From an uncultured Lachnospiraceae bacterium (GTDB lineage Bacteria > Bacillota > Clostridia > Lachnospirales > Lachnospiraceae), in the NCBI GenBank assembly GCA_910585715.1, contig CAJUEX010000062.1, forward strand, positions 1 through 17,906: a stretch of 17,906 bases of DNA, given 5' to 3'. Shown piece after piece: positions 1-7,049 of the stretch (positions are counted from its first letter, which is position 1; every line of letters begins with the position of its first letter). The notes under the pieces are model-generated. The model searched no databases. It saw nothing but the letters and a program-made list of their open reading frames with translations, and was not told where the DNA came from. The position numbers and the translations under genes are program-made.

Positions 1-220
1 TTCTTTAATGTTCATCTCTTTATGGATTGGCTACCAAAGGTTAATGGAGACCTTCACTCTTTATTCTTACCAATGAAATCACAAAAATACTTGTATCTGC
101 ACCTTTTCTATAAATGCCGATATGCAGTTCCGGCAGAATAATAAGAAATCTTTCAGACTTCTTACTTATATTATACTCATTTTCAGCTAAATATCTACTG
201 GCATTTTATACAAAAAGCAG
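1..220. other. Non-coding stretch downstream of rpsI
   Basis: I see no convincing gene here. On the minus-strand reading, an 8-bp hairpin (arms 143-150 and 156-163, 5-nt loop) and a 5-bp hairpin (TGCCG/CGGCA, around 114-134) are present, and there is an isolated TATAAT-like box near 170-177 without a good -35. Either could belong to a promoter or leader of a gene beyond the left edge, but nothing in the window settles this. Confidence 0.4.
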
Positions 221-254
221 ACAAAATCCCCAAAACATATATGTTCTGGGGATT
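221..254 (-). terminator. Intrinsic terminator of the rplM-rpsI operon
   Basis: A long dyad lies 27 nt past the rpsI stop. Arms AATCCCCA (225-232) and TGGGGATT (247-254) are extended inward by AAACAT/ATGTTC, giving about 13-14 pairs (one G-U) with a tiny loop. On the minus strand the stem is followed by a moderately T-rich tail (TTGTCTGC, then five T). It is symmetric enough to act on both strands. Confidence 0.8.
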
Positions 255-280
255 GAAATCTGTATTTGATGCTCCATTTG

Positions 281-679
281 TTATCTCTTGGAAAACTGCG
301 GTGCACGTCTTGCTGCCTTGAGACCGTATTTCTTTCTTTCTTTCATACGCGGGTCTCTTGTGAGATAGCCGGCTTTCTTCAATACCGGTCTGTAATCTCC
401 ATCAACCTGAAGCAATGCTCTTGCGATGCCATGTCGGATGGCGCCTGCCTGTCCTGTGTATCCGCCGCCGCGTACGTTTACTAAAATATCAAACTTGTCT
501 ACTGTTTCTGTAGCTACAAGAGGCTGACGAACGATAACCTTTAATGTTTCCAGTCCAAAGTAATCATCCAATGTTCTTTTATTTACAACAATGTCGCCCT
601 TGCCGGGTACTAAATATACTCTTGCGATAGATTTTTTTCTTCTTCCAGTTCCGTGGAATTTTGCTGCTGCTTTAGCCAT
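281..679 (-). CDS. rpsI: 30S ribosomal protein S9 (uS9)
   Basis: Small-subunit ribosomal protein S9, a component of the 30S head whose C-terminal tail reaches toward the P-site tRNA. The 132-residue product has the family hallmarks: the N-terminal GTGRRKKSIARV stretch (residues 10-21), the central GGGYTGQAGAIRHGIARAL block, the DPRMKERKKYGLKAAR segment, and the universal C-terminal SKR. Length is normal. The start is supported by AGGAGAG about 7 nt upstream of the ATG. It is the last gene of the rplM-rpsI operon, 28 nt after rplM, and is followed by a strong hairpin terminator. Expression is expected to follow the rplM leader. Confidence 0.98.
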   Translation of the reverse strand: MAKAAAKFHGTGRRKKSIARVYLVPGKGDIVVNKRTLDDYFGLETLKVIVRQPLVATETVDKFDILVNVRGGGYTGQAGAIRHGIARALLQVDGDYRPVLKKAGYLTRDPRMKERKKYGLKAARRAPQFSKR

Positions 680-707
680 TTTAATTCTCTCCTTTCAGTT
701 CCTTTAA

Positions 708-1136
708 TTAAAATGTTAATACTTCAGGCTTCTGAGCTTCGTGTTTGTGCTCCGGTCCTGCGTATACGTGAAGTTTCTTAAACATTTGTCTTCCTAAAGG
801 TCCTTTTGGAAGCATACCTTTTACAGCAAGTTCGATAACCTGTTCCGGTTTCTTTGCCATTTTTTCTTTTAATGTAGTCTCTTTCATTCCGCCTACATAA
901 TCAGAGTGATGATAATAAATCTTCTGATCCAGTTTCTTACCTGTTACCTGAATCTTTTCTGCATTGATAACAATTACATTGTCGCCTGTATCAATGTGAG
1001 GTGTAAAGATAGGCTTGTTTTTGCCTCTTAAAACTTTAGCAACCTCGGATGCTAAACGGCCAAGTGTCTGACCTTCCGCATCTACTACATACCATTTTCT
1101 ATCAATTGTAGCTGGACTAGCCATAAATGTTTTCAT
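708..1136 (-). CDS. rplM: 50S ribosomal protein L13 (uL13)
   Basis: Large-subunit protein L13, an early-assembly 23S rRNA binder. The 142-residue product equals the usual length and starts MKTFMASPATIDRKWYVVDA, as many bacterial L13 do. It carries the GRLAS segment, the TPHIDTGDNVIVINAEK block, the KIYYHHSDYVGGMK motif and the AVKGMLPKGPLGRQMFKKL signature. The start has GGAGG 7 nt upstream (1144-1148). It is the first gene of a two-gene operon with rpsI. A consensus promoter and a structured roughly 150-nt leader precede it, which fits the L13-type autogenous control known in low-GC Gram-positives. Confidence 0.98.
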   Translation of the reverse strand: MKTFMASPATIDRKWYVVDAEGQTLGRLASEVAKVLRGKNKPIFTPHIDTGDNVIVINAEKIQVTGKKLDQKIYYHHSDYVGGMKETTLKEKMAKKPEQVIELAVKGMLPKGPLGRQMFKKLHVYAGPEHKHEAQKPEVLTF

Positions 1137-1284
1137 CCTGTTACCTCCAAAAAATCAAGTCCATTGACTTCTTCTAATTGTTATCCCTTCTCCGGGGCTA
1201 ATCGGAATCAAAAGGGTTGTTGCTTTGGAACCTGATTACCGCTTTACCGGGGCTTTGGCTTAACGTTTTCTCAGGTCGCCACTG
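1137..1284 (-). promoter_or_regulatory. Probable L13 ribosomal-protein leader RNA
   Basis: This 5' untranslated region runs from the predicted transcription start to rplM. Visible RNA structure includes a closing stem ACCTGA/TCAGGT (1271-1276 with 1230-1235) and a second hairpin in which CCCTT/AAGGG (1212-1216 with 1185-1189) encloses TCCG/CGGA. A small AAGTC/GACTT hairpin followed by six T lies directly before the Shine-Dalgarno. The 8-mer AGCCCCGG occurs twice (plus-strand 1247-1254 and 1192-1199). An L13 leader upstream of rplM-rpsI is established for Firmicutes. Assignment to that family here rests on position and structure, not on a covariance-model match. Confidence 0.6.
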
Positions 1285-1290
1285 TGAAAT

Positions 1291-1319
1291 ATTATATTAT
1301 ACGCATCCGCGTGTGTCAA
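1291..1319 (-). promoter_or_regulatory. Sigma-A promoter of rplM-rpsI
   Basis: A perfect -35 TTGACA (1314-1319) and a perfect -10 TATAAT (1291-1296) are separated by exactly 17 bp. Transcription should start near 1284. The match to the housekeeping consensus is 12 of 12, which is consistent with a highly expressed ribosomal operon. Confidence 0.88.
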
Positions 1320-1422
1320 CTGTTTTTCTTCCATTTTCAGTCATTTTGGCATTTTGGCAATAGTTCAGCCCCCGGCTTTTCCCCCGCAGGAATCAGAACC
1401 GGCGGCAGGCAGAAAGTGTTTC

Positions 1423-2184
1423 TCATTTTGCACCAACTGGTTTTGCCTCCAGAAATTCATACCGAACCAACGTAAGCCCTCTGGCGGGCGCCGTCGGTCC
1501 TGCGGCTTCACGTTCCCTTTTCTCCAATATGCACGGAATTTCCTCCGGTTCCCGCTTTCCCATGCCTGCTTCCATTAAAGTTCCTGCAATGATTCTTACC
1601 ATATTATAAAGAAAGCCGCTGCCGCTTATCCTGATGGAAATCATTTGTCCTTTTTGTTCCACTGTGCATTCGTAAATAGTCCGTACTGTTGTCTCCACCT
1701 GTGCGCCTTTTGCGCAAAAACTTTTAAAATCATGTTCCCCTACAAGAAATGCTGCTGCCTGTTTCATTTTTTCCACATTCAGAGGCACATAGGTAAAATG
1801 AGAATAGAACCGTTCTATGGGATTTGGAAACCGGCTGTTATATATTTTATATTCATATGTTTTCTTTGTTTTTACAAACCTTGGATGGAAATCGGGTTCT
1901 ACTTCCCTTGAGTCACGAATCCTGATATCCTCCGGCAGTCTCTGGTTCAGTGCATAGGATATTTTTTCTCCAGGCATTCTTGCATTTGTATCAAAGACTG
2001 CCAGATTGCAAAGCGCATGCACTCCTGTATCGGTTCTGCTGGCACCGCTCACTTGAATGTTTTCCTTCAGAAGCTCTGATAAATGTTTATTTAATTCTGC
2101 CTCGATAGTATTGCCGTTTGACTGAATCTGCCACCCGCAGTAATTTGTGCCGTCATAGGCAACGGTAAGCATAATACGCTTCAT
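1423..2184 (-). CDS. truA: tRNA pseudouridine(38-40) synthase TruA
   Basis: Converts uridines 38-40 of the tRNA anticodon arm to pseudouridine. The 253-residue length is typical. The N-terminal YDGTNYCGWQ motif (10-19) and the catalytic-loop motif SRTDTGVHA (49-57) are intact, with the nucleophilic aspartate at residue 52. The C-terminal FLYNMVRIIAGTL block (around 191-203) is characteristic of the family. AAAGGA sits 9 nt before the ATG. It follows ecfT after a 190-nt gap and precedes the rplM promoter, the usual Firmicutes position. I see no clear terminator after it: a mismatched GC hairpin at about 1380-1410 lacks a T-tract. Confidence 0.97.
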   Translation of the reverse strand: MKRIMLTVAYDGTNYCGWQIQSNGNTIEAELNKHLSELLKENIQVSGASRTDTGVHALCNLAVFDTNARMPGEKISYALNQRLPEDIRIRDSREVEPDFHPRFVKTKKTYEYKIYNSRFPNPIERFYSHFTYVPLNVEKMKQAAAFLVGEHDFKSFCAKGAQVETTVRTIYECTVEQKGQMISIRISGSGFLYNMVRIIAGTLMEAGMGKREPEEIPCILEKREREAAGPTAPARGLTLVRYEFLEAKPVGAK

Positions 2185-2374
2185 CTGTTTTTTCCTTTAT
2201 AATCAGCTCTGTTATTTTTTATACATTATTGGAAATCAATCGTTATAGTTATTATTTTTCTTAATCCTTCTCTTAATCACTAATCAAATCCAGACAATTA
2301 TAACTTACTCTGCAGCCGGAATTTGTTATACCATATGGACAATATTATAAGCAGGGGCTCAATTTTCCCTCTTA

Positions 2375-3190
2375 TTAAATCAAATGTAAAGGAAATAATC
2401 TGCCTAACAGAATAACCCCCAGCAGATACAAAGCCATCACCCCATATGCCATATAGTCAATCCGTTTATACTGAAGGGGCTTCATTTTCGTCCGCCCTTC
2501 ACCACCCTGATAGCACCTTGCTTCCATTGCCATGGCAAGATCGTTTGCCCGACGGAATGCGGATATAATCAACGGCACTAAAAGAGGAACCATGGCTTTT
2601 GCCTTATCAAGCAGCCTCCCGCTTTCAAAATCCGCTCCTCTTGCCATTTGCGCCTTCATGATTTTATCCGTTTCTTCCATTAAAATAGGGATAAAACGAA
2701 GAGCTATGGACATCATCATAGCCACCTCATGAACCGGCACCTTGAAAATTTTTAATGGGGCCATGATCTTCTCCAGCCCGTCAGTAAGCTGGTTAGGTGT
2801 AGTGGTCAGTGTCATCAGTGAAGAACCGATAATCAGAAAACCCAGCCGGATAACAATATAAACAGCATTTACAAGCCCTTCCTTTGTAATGGTAAGCTTC
2901 CAAATGGAAACCAGAGGCTCACCCCTTGTTAAGAACAAGTTAAATACTGCCGTAATTAAGAGCAGAAACATAACCGCCTTAAGCCCTTTTATCATAAAAC
3001 GAAAGGGCACCCTTGAAATCCTTATGACAACTGCCAGAAAAAGAAAGGCAAGCAGATATGCCGTAATATTCTTGTATATAAACAGGGAAATCATATAAAC
3101 CATGGTTCCTGCAAGCTTTATTCTCGGATCCATACGATGGAGTGCGGAATCCGTCTGATAATATTGTCCTAGTGTGATATCTCTTAACAT
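2375..3190 (-). CDS. ecfT: ECF transporter transmembrane protein EcfT
   Basis: Membrane scaffold of the energy-coupling factor module. It links the ATPases EcfA1/EcfA2 to interchangeable substrate-binding S components for vitamins or metal ions. With the ATG at 3190 the protein has 271 residues. An in-frame TTG at 3208 would add six, but AAAGG 7 nt upstream of 3190 favours the ATG. Hydrophobic segments lie near residues 27-59, 70-88, 108-128, 152-172, 201-213 and 245-265. The two coupling motifs are visible as ARG (183-185) and EARC (223-226); the second has Cys where Gly is common. The 135-nt gap after ecfA2 contains only a small GTCTC/GAGAC dyad. Confidence 0.96.
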   Translation of the reverse strand: MLRDITLGQYYQTDSALHRMDPRIKLAGTMVYMISLFIYKNITAYLLAFLFLAVVIRISRVPFRFMIKGLKAVMFLLLITAVFNLFLTRGEPLVSIWKLTITKEGLVNAVYIVIRLGFLIIGSSLMTLTTTPNQLTDGLEKIMAPLKIFKVPVHEVAMMMSIALRFIPILMEETDKIMKAQMARGADFESGRLLDKAKAMVPLLVPLIISAFRRANDLAMAMEARCYQGGEGRTKMKPLQYKRIDYMAYGVMALYLLGVILLGRLFPLHLI

Positions 3191-3325
3191 GTCTATACCT
3201 TTATCCAAATATAATTACTAGTTTATAACAATTGAAGCTACCTTAAAAAACAAGTGCGCTCGTCTCTGAGACAGACTAAACTATTACGACTTTTTTCCCG
3301 TATCGATAATCCAATCCTTTCGGAG

Positions 3326-4174
3326 CTATTTATGAAAGATGCGTAAAATCTCATTTTTTGCTTCCAAAACAGTGGTGGCTTTCACATTCACAGGAAATCC
3401 CGCTTCCCTGCATTTTTCCATAATATAAGTAACGGCAGGAGCTGCCAGCCCCACTGCCTCCAACTCCTTGTAATGGCTGAATACTTCCTTGGGCTCTGCG
3501 TCATACATAATCTCTCCCTGATTCATCACGACAATGCGGTCTACATATTGTGCCACATCCTCCATGCTGTGGGAAACCAGTATGACCGTAATTCCCATTT
3601 CCGTCTGAAGCTTTTTAATCATAGTCAATATTTCATCCCTGCCCTTTGGGTCCAGCCCGGCAGTCGGCTCGTCTAAAATCAACACCTCCGGCTCCATGGC
3701 AAGCACTCCCGCTATGGCGACCCGCCTTTTCTGTCCGCCTGACAGGGCAAAAGGTGACTGGTAAAAATATTCATCCGAAATCCCCACCTGCTTTAATGCC
3801 TTATATGCCCGAAGCTCTGTTTCCTTTTTGGAAAGCCCCAGATTTTTGGGGCCAAAGCATACATCGGAAAAAACATCGATTTCAAACAGCTGGTGCTCCG
3901 GATACTGAAACACAAGCCCCACCTTGCTTCTTAACTTTTTCTTATCAAAATCCTTGTCAGAAATATCCTCTCCGTTAAAATAAACGGCTCCTTCCGTGGC
4001 CTTAATCAGCCCGTTTAAATGCTGGACCAGAGTGGACTTTCCCGAACCGGTATGACCGATAAGCCCGATAAATTCTCCCTCATTAATTACAAGGTTGATA
4101 TCCTTTAATGCATTTACGGGCATATTGGTATCTTCCCCGAAAACACAGCTAACATGATTTACAATAATAGACAT
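3326..4174 (-). CDS. ecfA2: ECF transporter ATP-binding protein EcfA2
   Basis: Second ABC ATPase of the ECF module, expected to form a heterodimer with EcfA1 on EcfT and drive uptake by ATP hydrolysis at the inner face of the membrane. The 282-residue product has Walker A GHTGSGKST (40-48), a Q-loop FQYPEHQLFE (89-98; YPEHQ is typical of the A2 subunit), the signature LSGGQ (144-148), Walker B VLILDEP (164-170), a D-loop at about 175 and the H-loop histidine at 202. AGGAGG lies 6 nt before the ATG. It is separated from ecfA1 by 33 nt, so the two are clearly co-transcribed. Confidence 0.97.
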   Translation of the reverse strand: MSIIVNHVSCVFGEDTNMPVNALKDINLVINEGEFIGLIGHTGSGKSTLVQHLNGLIKATEGAVYFNGEDISDKDFDKKKLRSKVGLVFQYPEHQLFEIDVFSDVCFGPKNLGLSKKETELRAYKALKQVGISDEYFYQSPFALSGGQKRRVAIAGVLAMEPEVLILDEPTAGLDPKGRDEILTMIKKLQTEMGITVILVSHSMEDVAQYVDRIVVMNQGEIMYDAEPKEVFSHYKELEAVGLAAPAVTYIMEKCREAGFPVNVKATTVLEAKNEILRIFHK

Positions 4175-4207
4175 AGCATCCTCCTATCAAGTTAGCAATT
4201 ACTAACT

Positions 4208-5071
4208 CTATAGCATCCGCAAGGCGGCTTTCTGTAATTCCTCCACAAACTCTTCCGTAGTTAAAATCCCCTTTGGCAAATTGAGCCCGCTTTTTCCAAG
4301 CTCATAGGCTAAAAGTGTCACCTGGGGAACATCCAGCCTGAGTTCTTTCAGCCTTTCCACCTGACTAAAAATTTTTTTTGGAGTTCCCTCCATAACAACC
4401 TTCCCCTGATCCATGACGAATACTTTATCCGCATGAATCACTTCCTCCATATAGTGGGTTATGAGAATAACCGTAATATCCTCCGCCTGATTCAGTGCCC
4501 GCACTGCCCGTATGACTTCCTTTCGCCCATTTGGGTCCAACATGGCGGTAGGTTCATCCAAAACAATGCATTTAGGGTGCATGGCAAGCACGCCGGCAAT
4601 GGATACCCTCTGCTTCTGTCCGCCTGACAGCTTATTGGGAGAATGCTTTCTATAGGCATACATGCCTACTGCCTTTAAGCTCTCTTCTACTCTTTCCCAA
4701 ATCTCTTTTGTGGGCACTCCCATGTTCTCAGGACCAAACCCCACATCCTCTTCCACAATCTGGCCGATTATCTGATTGTCCGGATTTTGAAACACCATGC
4801 CAGCTGTCTTTCTTATGTCCCACAGCGCTTCTTTATCCTGAGTATCTTTTCCGTCTACATAGACTGTGCCCTCCGTAGGCATTAAAACGGCATTCAGATG
4901 CTTTGCAAGGGTAGATTTGCCCGAACCGTTATGGCCTAATATGGCTATGAAGTCCCCCTGCTTAACTTCCAGATTTACATTGTCCACAGCTTTTGTAAAG
5001 CCTTCTACATTGCCCTCATCATCCCGTCTTATATATTCAAATACCAGATTTTTTGTTTCAATGATTTCCAT
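4208..5071 (-). CDS. ecfA1: ECF transporter ATP-binding protein EcfA1
   Basis: First ABC ATPase of the ECF module and first gene of ecfA1-ecfA2-ecfT. The 287-residue product has Walker A GHNGSGKST (46-54), a Q-loop FQNPDNQ (94-100; NPDNQ is typical of the A1 subunit), LSGGQ (148-152), Walker B CIVLDEP (168-174) and the H-loop histidine at 206. All catalytic elements are intact. In most Firmicutes this gene directly follows rplQ; here three unrelated genes intervene, so it needs its own promoter. The upstream region (5072-5225) offers one moderate candidate and a set of short repeats. Confidence 0.97.
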   Translation of the reverse strand: MEIIETKNLVFEYIRRDDEGNVEGFTKAVDNVNLEVKQGDFIAILGHNGSGKSTLAKHLNAVLMPTEGTVYVDGKDTQDKEALWDIRKTAGMVFQNPDNQIIGQIVEEDVGFGPENMGVPTKEIWERVEESLKAVGMYAYRKHSPNKLSGGQKQRVSIAGVLAMHPKCIVLDEPTAMLDPNGRKEVIRAVRALNQAEDITVILITHYMEEVIHADKVFVMDQGKVVMEGTPKKIFSQVERLKELRLDVPQVTLLAYELGKSGLNLPKGILTTEEFVEELQKAALRML

Positions 5072-5112
5072 TTCCGCTTTCCTTTTTCATTTTTTGCGGT
5101 TAATTGACAACC

Positions 5113-5151
5113 TGTTTTTACATGTGGTTTACAATTTGCTTATGGTTTACA
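5113..5151. repeat. Short direct repeats TGGTTTACA upstream of ecfA1
   Basis: The 9-mer TGGTTTACA occurs at 5125-5133 and 5143-5151 (18-bp period), and a degenerate copy, TGTTTTTACA, lies at 5113-5122. They occupy the divergent region between ecfA1 and the peptidase gene, just downstream of the candidate ecfA1 -10. This could be an operator, but the region is AT-rich and chance is not excluded. Confidence 0.4.
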
Positions 5152-5179
5152 TTTTACTAGATTGCGGGGAGAAATACAA
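5151..5179 (-). promoter_or_regulatory. Candidate promoter of ecfA1-ecfA2-ecfT
   Basis: A -10-like TAAAAT (5151-5156) lies 17 bp from TTGTAT (5174-5179). The -10 matches 5 of 6 positions but the -35 only the leading TTG. It is the best candidate I see between the peptidase promoter and the ecfA1 start at 5071, and should be treated as tentative. Confidence 0.33.
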
Positions 5180-5225
5180 GGCTGGATTGTTACAAGAAAA
5201 TGCAAATAAAAAAGAATATTTTTGT

Positions 5226-5255
5226 TTGACACGGAAGATAGAATTGTGATATAAC
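5226..5255 (+). promoter_or_regulatory. Promoter of the M15 peptidase gene
   Basis: A perfect -35 TTGACA (5226-5231) and -10 TATAAC (5250-5255) are 18 bp apart, and a TG one base before the -10 makes it an extended -10 promoter. The predicted start is near 5262, leaving an AT-rich leader of about 83 nt before the ATG at 5345. Confidence 0.7.
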
Positions 5256-5344
5256 CATAAAAATGGATATATTTAAAAGCAAGTCAGAATACCGTCTTAA
5301 TTTGTTTTTGTTATTATAATACTATTTCAATAAGGAGCTGTTTT

Positions 5345-6202
5345 ATGAAAAGATATACGCTTTCTATTATTTTCATATTGACTATTACATGCTGTATAGG
5401 CGCAGCATTTTTTCTTTTTTATGGTACTCTCCCTTCATCAGAGACTGTGGCAGAGCTTTCAGGTATGAAAACTTCCGTTTCTTCATATATTGCCATAGCA
5501 TATAAAACCGGGGAGGAAATAATGGCTTATACAGAAAAGGAGATCAAACAGGCTGTTGATGCTTTAGAAGAAAAGGAATCGGCATTGGTCATGGAAAGTC
5601 CAGAACGGGTGACGGTTTCGGAGGGCTTTTTTTATCAGCCCATTACAGAAGATGTGAAGCAAAGGATTTACGGGTTATCCTACAAGGAAAATTGTACAGT
5701 GCCTTATGAGGATTTAAATTATGTGGGAGTGCTGTATGTGGATTTTCAGGGAGAGACCCGGATTGGAGAATTAGTATGCAATAAGGGGATTGCAAAGGAC
5801 CTTGCTGAGATTTTTAAGGAGCTTTACGAAAACAGATATCCCATCGATAAAATCCGTCTGGTGGATGAATATGGAGCAGATGATGATTTATCCTGTCTGG
5901 ATGATAATACTTCCTGCTTTAATTTCCGGGTAGTAGGAGGGACAAACAACTTATCCAAACACGCTTTGGGGCTTGCAGTTGACATCAATCCTTTTTATAA
6001 TCCTTATGTCACTTATCCAAACGGGGTGGAACGGATTTCTCCTCCCGGCAGTGAGCCTTATGGGGATAGAAGCGCCGATTTTCCTCATAAGATTGATTAT
6101 GAGGATTTATGCTATCGGCTTTTTACAGCCCATGGCTTTACCTGGGGCGGGGATTGGAAGAGCTTGAAAGATTATCAGCACTTTCAGAAGGAGTTGAAAT
6201 AA
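5345..6202 (+). CDS. Membrane-anchored M15-family peptidoglycan peptidase
   Basis: Predicted zinc peptidase acting on cell-wall peptides outside the membrane. The 285-residue product has an N-terminal hydrophobic segment (about 5-27) that would serve as signal or anchor, then a linker rich in charged residues (about 55-90), and a C-terminal M15 domain. The zinc motif SKHALGLAVD (204-213) supplies His206 and Asp213. The second motif WGGDWKSLKDYQHFQ (267-281) supplies His279 with Asp276 as likely catalytic acid/base. The WGGDWK...HFQ form resembles the L-Ala-D-Glu endopeptidase branch (CwlK, phage Ply500) more than VanY, so the bond cut is uncertain. AAGGAG lies 7 nt before the ATG. It is the only plus-strand gene and is convergent with its neighbour. 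Confidence 0.9.
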   Translation: MKRYTLSIIFILTITCCIGAAFFLFYGTLPSSETVAELSGMKTSVSSYIAIAYKTGEEIMAYTEKEIKQAVDALEEKESALVMESPERVTVSEGFFYQPITEDVKQRIYGLSYKENCTVPYEDLNYVGVLYVDFQGETRIGELVCNKGIAKDLAEIFKELYENRYPIDKIRLVDEYGADDDLSCLDDNTSCFNFRVVGGTNNLSKHALGLAVDINPFYNPYVTYPNGVERISPPGSEPYGDRSADFPHKIDYEDLCYRLFTAHGFTWGGDWKSLKDYQHFQKELK

Positions 6203-6251
6203 TGCTTATTTACTAATATCTATAAAAATGTATCGCTATATCCTTTATTAA

Positions 6252-6279
6252 AATCGGCGACCATAACAGTCGCCGATTA
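6252..6279. terminator. Bidirectional terminator between convergent genes
   Basis: A perfect 10-bp stem, AATCGGCGAC (6252-6261) with GTCGCCGATT (6269-6278), encloses a 7-nt loop. It lies 50 nt past the peptidase stop and about 90 nt past the stop of the convergent minus-strand gene. Tails on both sides are AT-rich (AAATAATTTTTA on plus; a short TTTTAATAA on minus) rather than pure T, so efficiency may be moderate. Confidence 0.65.
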
Positions 6280-6369
6280 AATAATTTTTACTCTTTGTCT
6301 TAACCCCTTTAACTGCTAACAGAATCTGGCAATAAAGTACCTCTTATGAAGTGGAATGTTGGCTCCTTA

Positions 6370-7023
6370 TTAAACAGAGGGATATATATTTCCTTCTCCC
6401 GCCGTAAATTCTAATCTAATAGTTCTTGCTGTTACTGCTGCCTGCAAGGTGGGATTAAGAAACAAATAACAGGAAAACTTGCAATCAACTTTTCTATATC
6501 CCTCTAAAAATGCATATGAAAAGCCATCTTCTCTCGCTACATATGCTGGATAAGATTTAATGGAATCCCCATAATTTGATACTTTGGAATAATAATCAAC
6601 ACCATTGACTGTATACATGGCAGTATCAATATACAATGCATTGCCATTACTAAAATACGCATACTGCCTTCCATTAAAAACCGCAGGTGCAATACCAGCA
6701 TCTTCACTTACACTTTCTTTTTTATTATTTTTCACATAATTTTCTATAATAAACTCTTTAAAACCATCAATACCAATACTTGTATAATATGTTATCAAGC
6801 TCTGTTCATCAATCGTTATACCCGGTAAAAGTGTCGCATTTGGTATAACAAAATCCGTTCCATATTCATCATTTATTTCATCCAATATGGCAACATACGG
6901 CCTCAAACACTGCATGTTACCTACATAATATTTTTCCCTTCCGTCATCATCCTCTACAGTAAATCCTGATACTAAAACCCACATAAACACTAAAGATAAC
7001 ACATATAATAACCTCTTTTTCAT
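6370..7023 (-). CDS. Secreted protein of unknown function
   Basis: I do not recognise this family. The 217-residue product starts with a classic signal peptide: KK at 2-3, a hydrophobic core to about residue 20 (LLYVLSLVFMWVLVSGF), no lipobox cysteine, then an acidic mature N-terminus (VEDDDGREK). The rest is rich in Tyr, Asn and Gly, predicted soluble, with two late cysteines (in KVDCKFSC) that could form a disulfide. The ATG at 7023 is preferred because AGGAGG lies 8 nt upstream; an ATG at 7029 is only 2 nt from it. The gene follows the 7050-7832 gene by 26 nt, so they are probably co-transcribed. It is visibly more AT-rich than the ribosomal genes. Confidence 0.85.
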   Translation of the reverse strand: MKKRLLYVLSLVFMWVLVSGFTVEDDDGREKYYVGNMQCLRPYVAILDEINDEYGTDFVIPNATLLPGITIDEQSLITYYTSIGIDGFKEFIIENYVKNNKKESVSEDAGIAPAVFNGRQYAYFSNGNALYIDTAMYTVNGVDYYSKVSNYGDSIKSYPAYVAREDGFSYAFLEGYRKVDCKFSCYLFLNPTLQAAVTARTIRLEFTAGEGNIYPSV

Positions 7024-7049
7024 CAACATTTCCTCCTAAAAATCAGATT

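Noticed and set aside
3191..3325. Terminator or promoter in the ecfA2-ecfT gap
   Set aside because: Only a short GTCTC/GAGAC dyad and an ill-spaced TTGTTT/TATAAA pair (20 bp); not enough to call either.
3646..3978. 110-codon plus-strand frame inside ecfA2
   Set aside because: Antisense to an intact ABC ATPase coding for Walker B, signature and Q-loop; no independent signals.
4866..5249. 127-codon plus-strand frame spanning the ecfA1 5' end and intergenic region
   Set aside because: Half is antisense to ecfA1, the rest is AT-rich promoter DNA; no ribosome binding site before its ATG.
5292..5320. Second promoter for the peptidase gene (TATAAT at 5315-5320)
   Set aside because: Perfect -10-like box but no acceptable -35 at 16-18 bp; the extended -10 promoter upstream is better.
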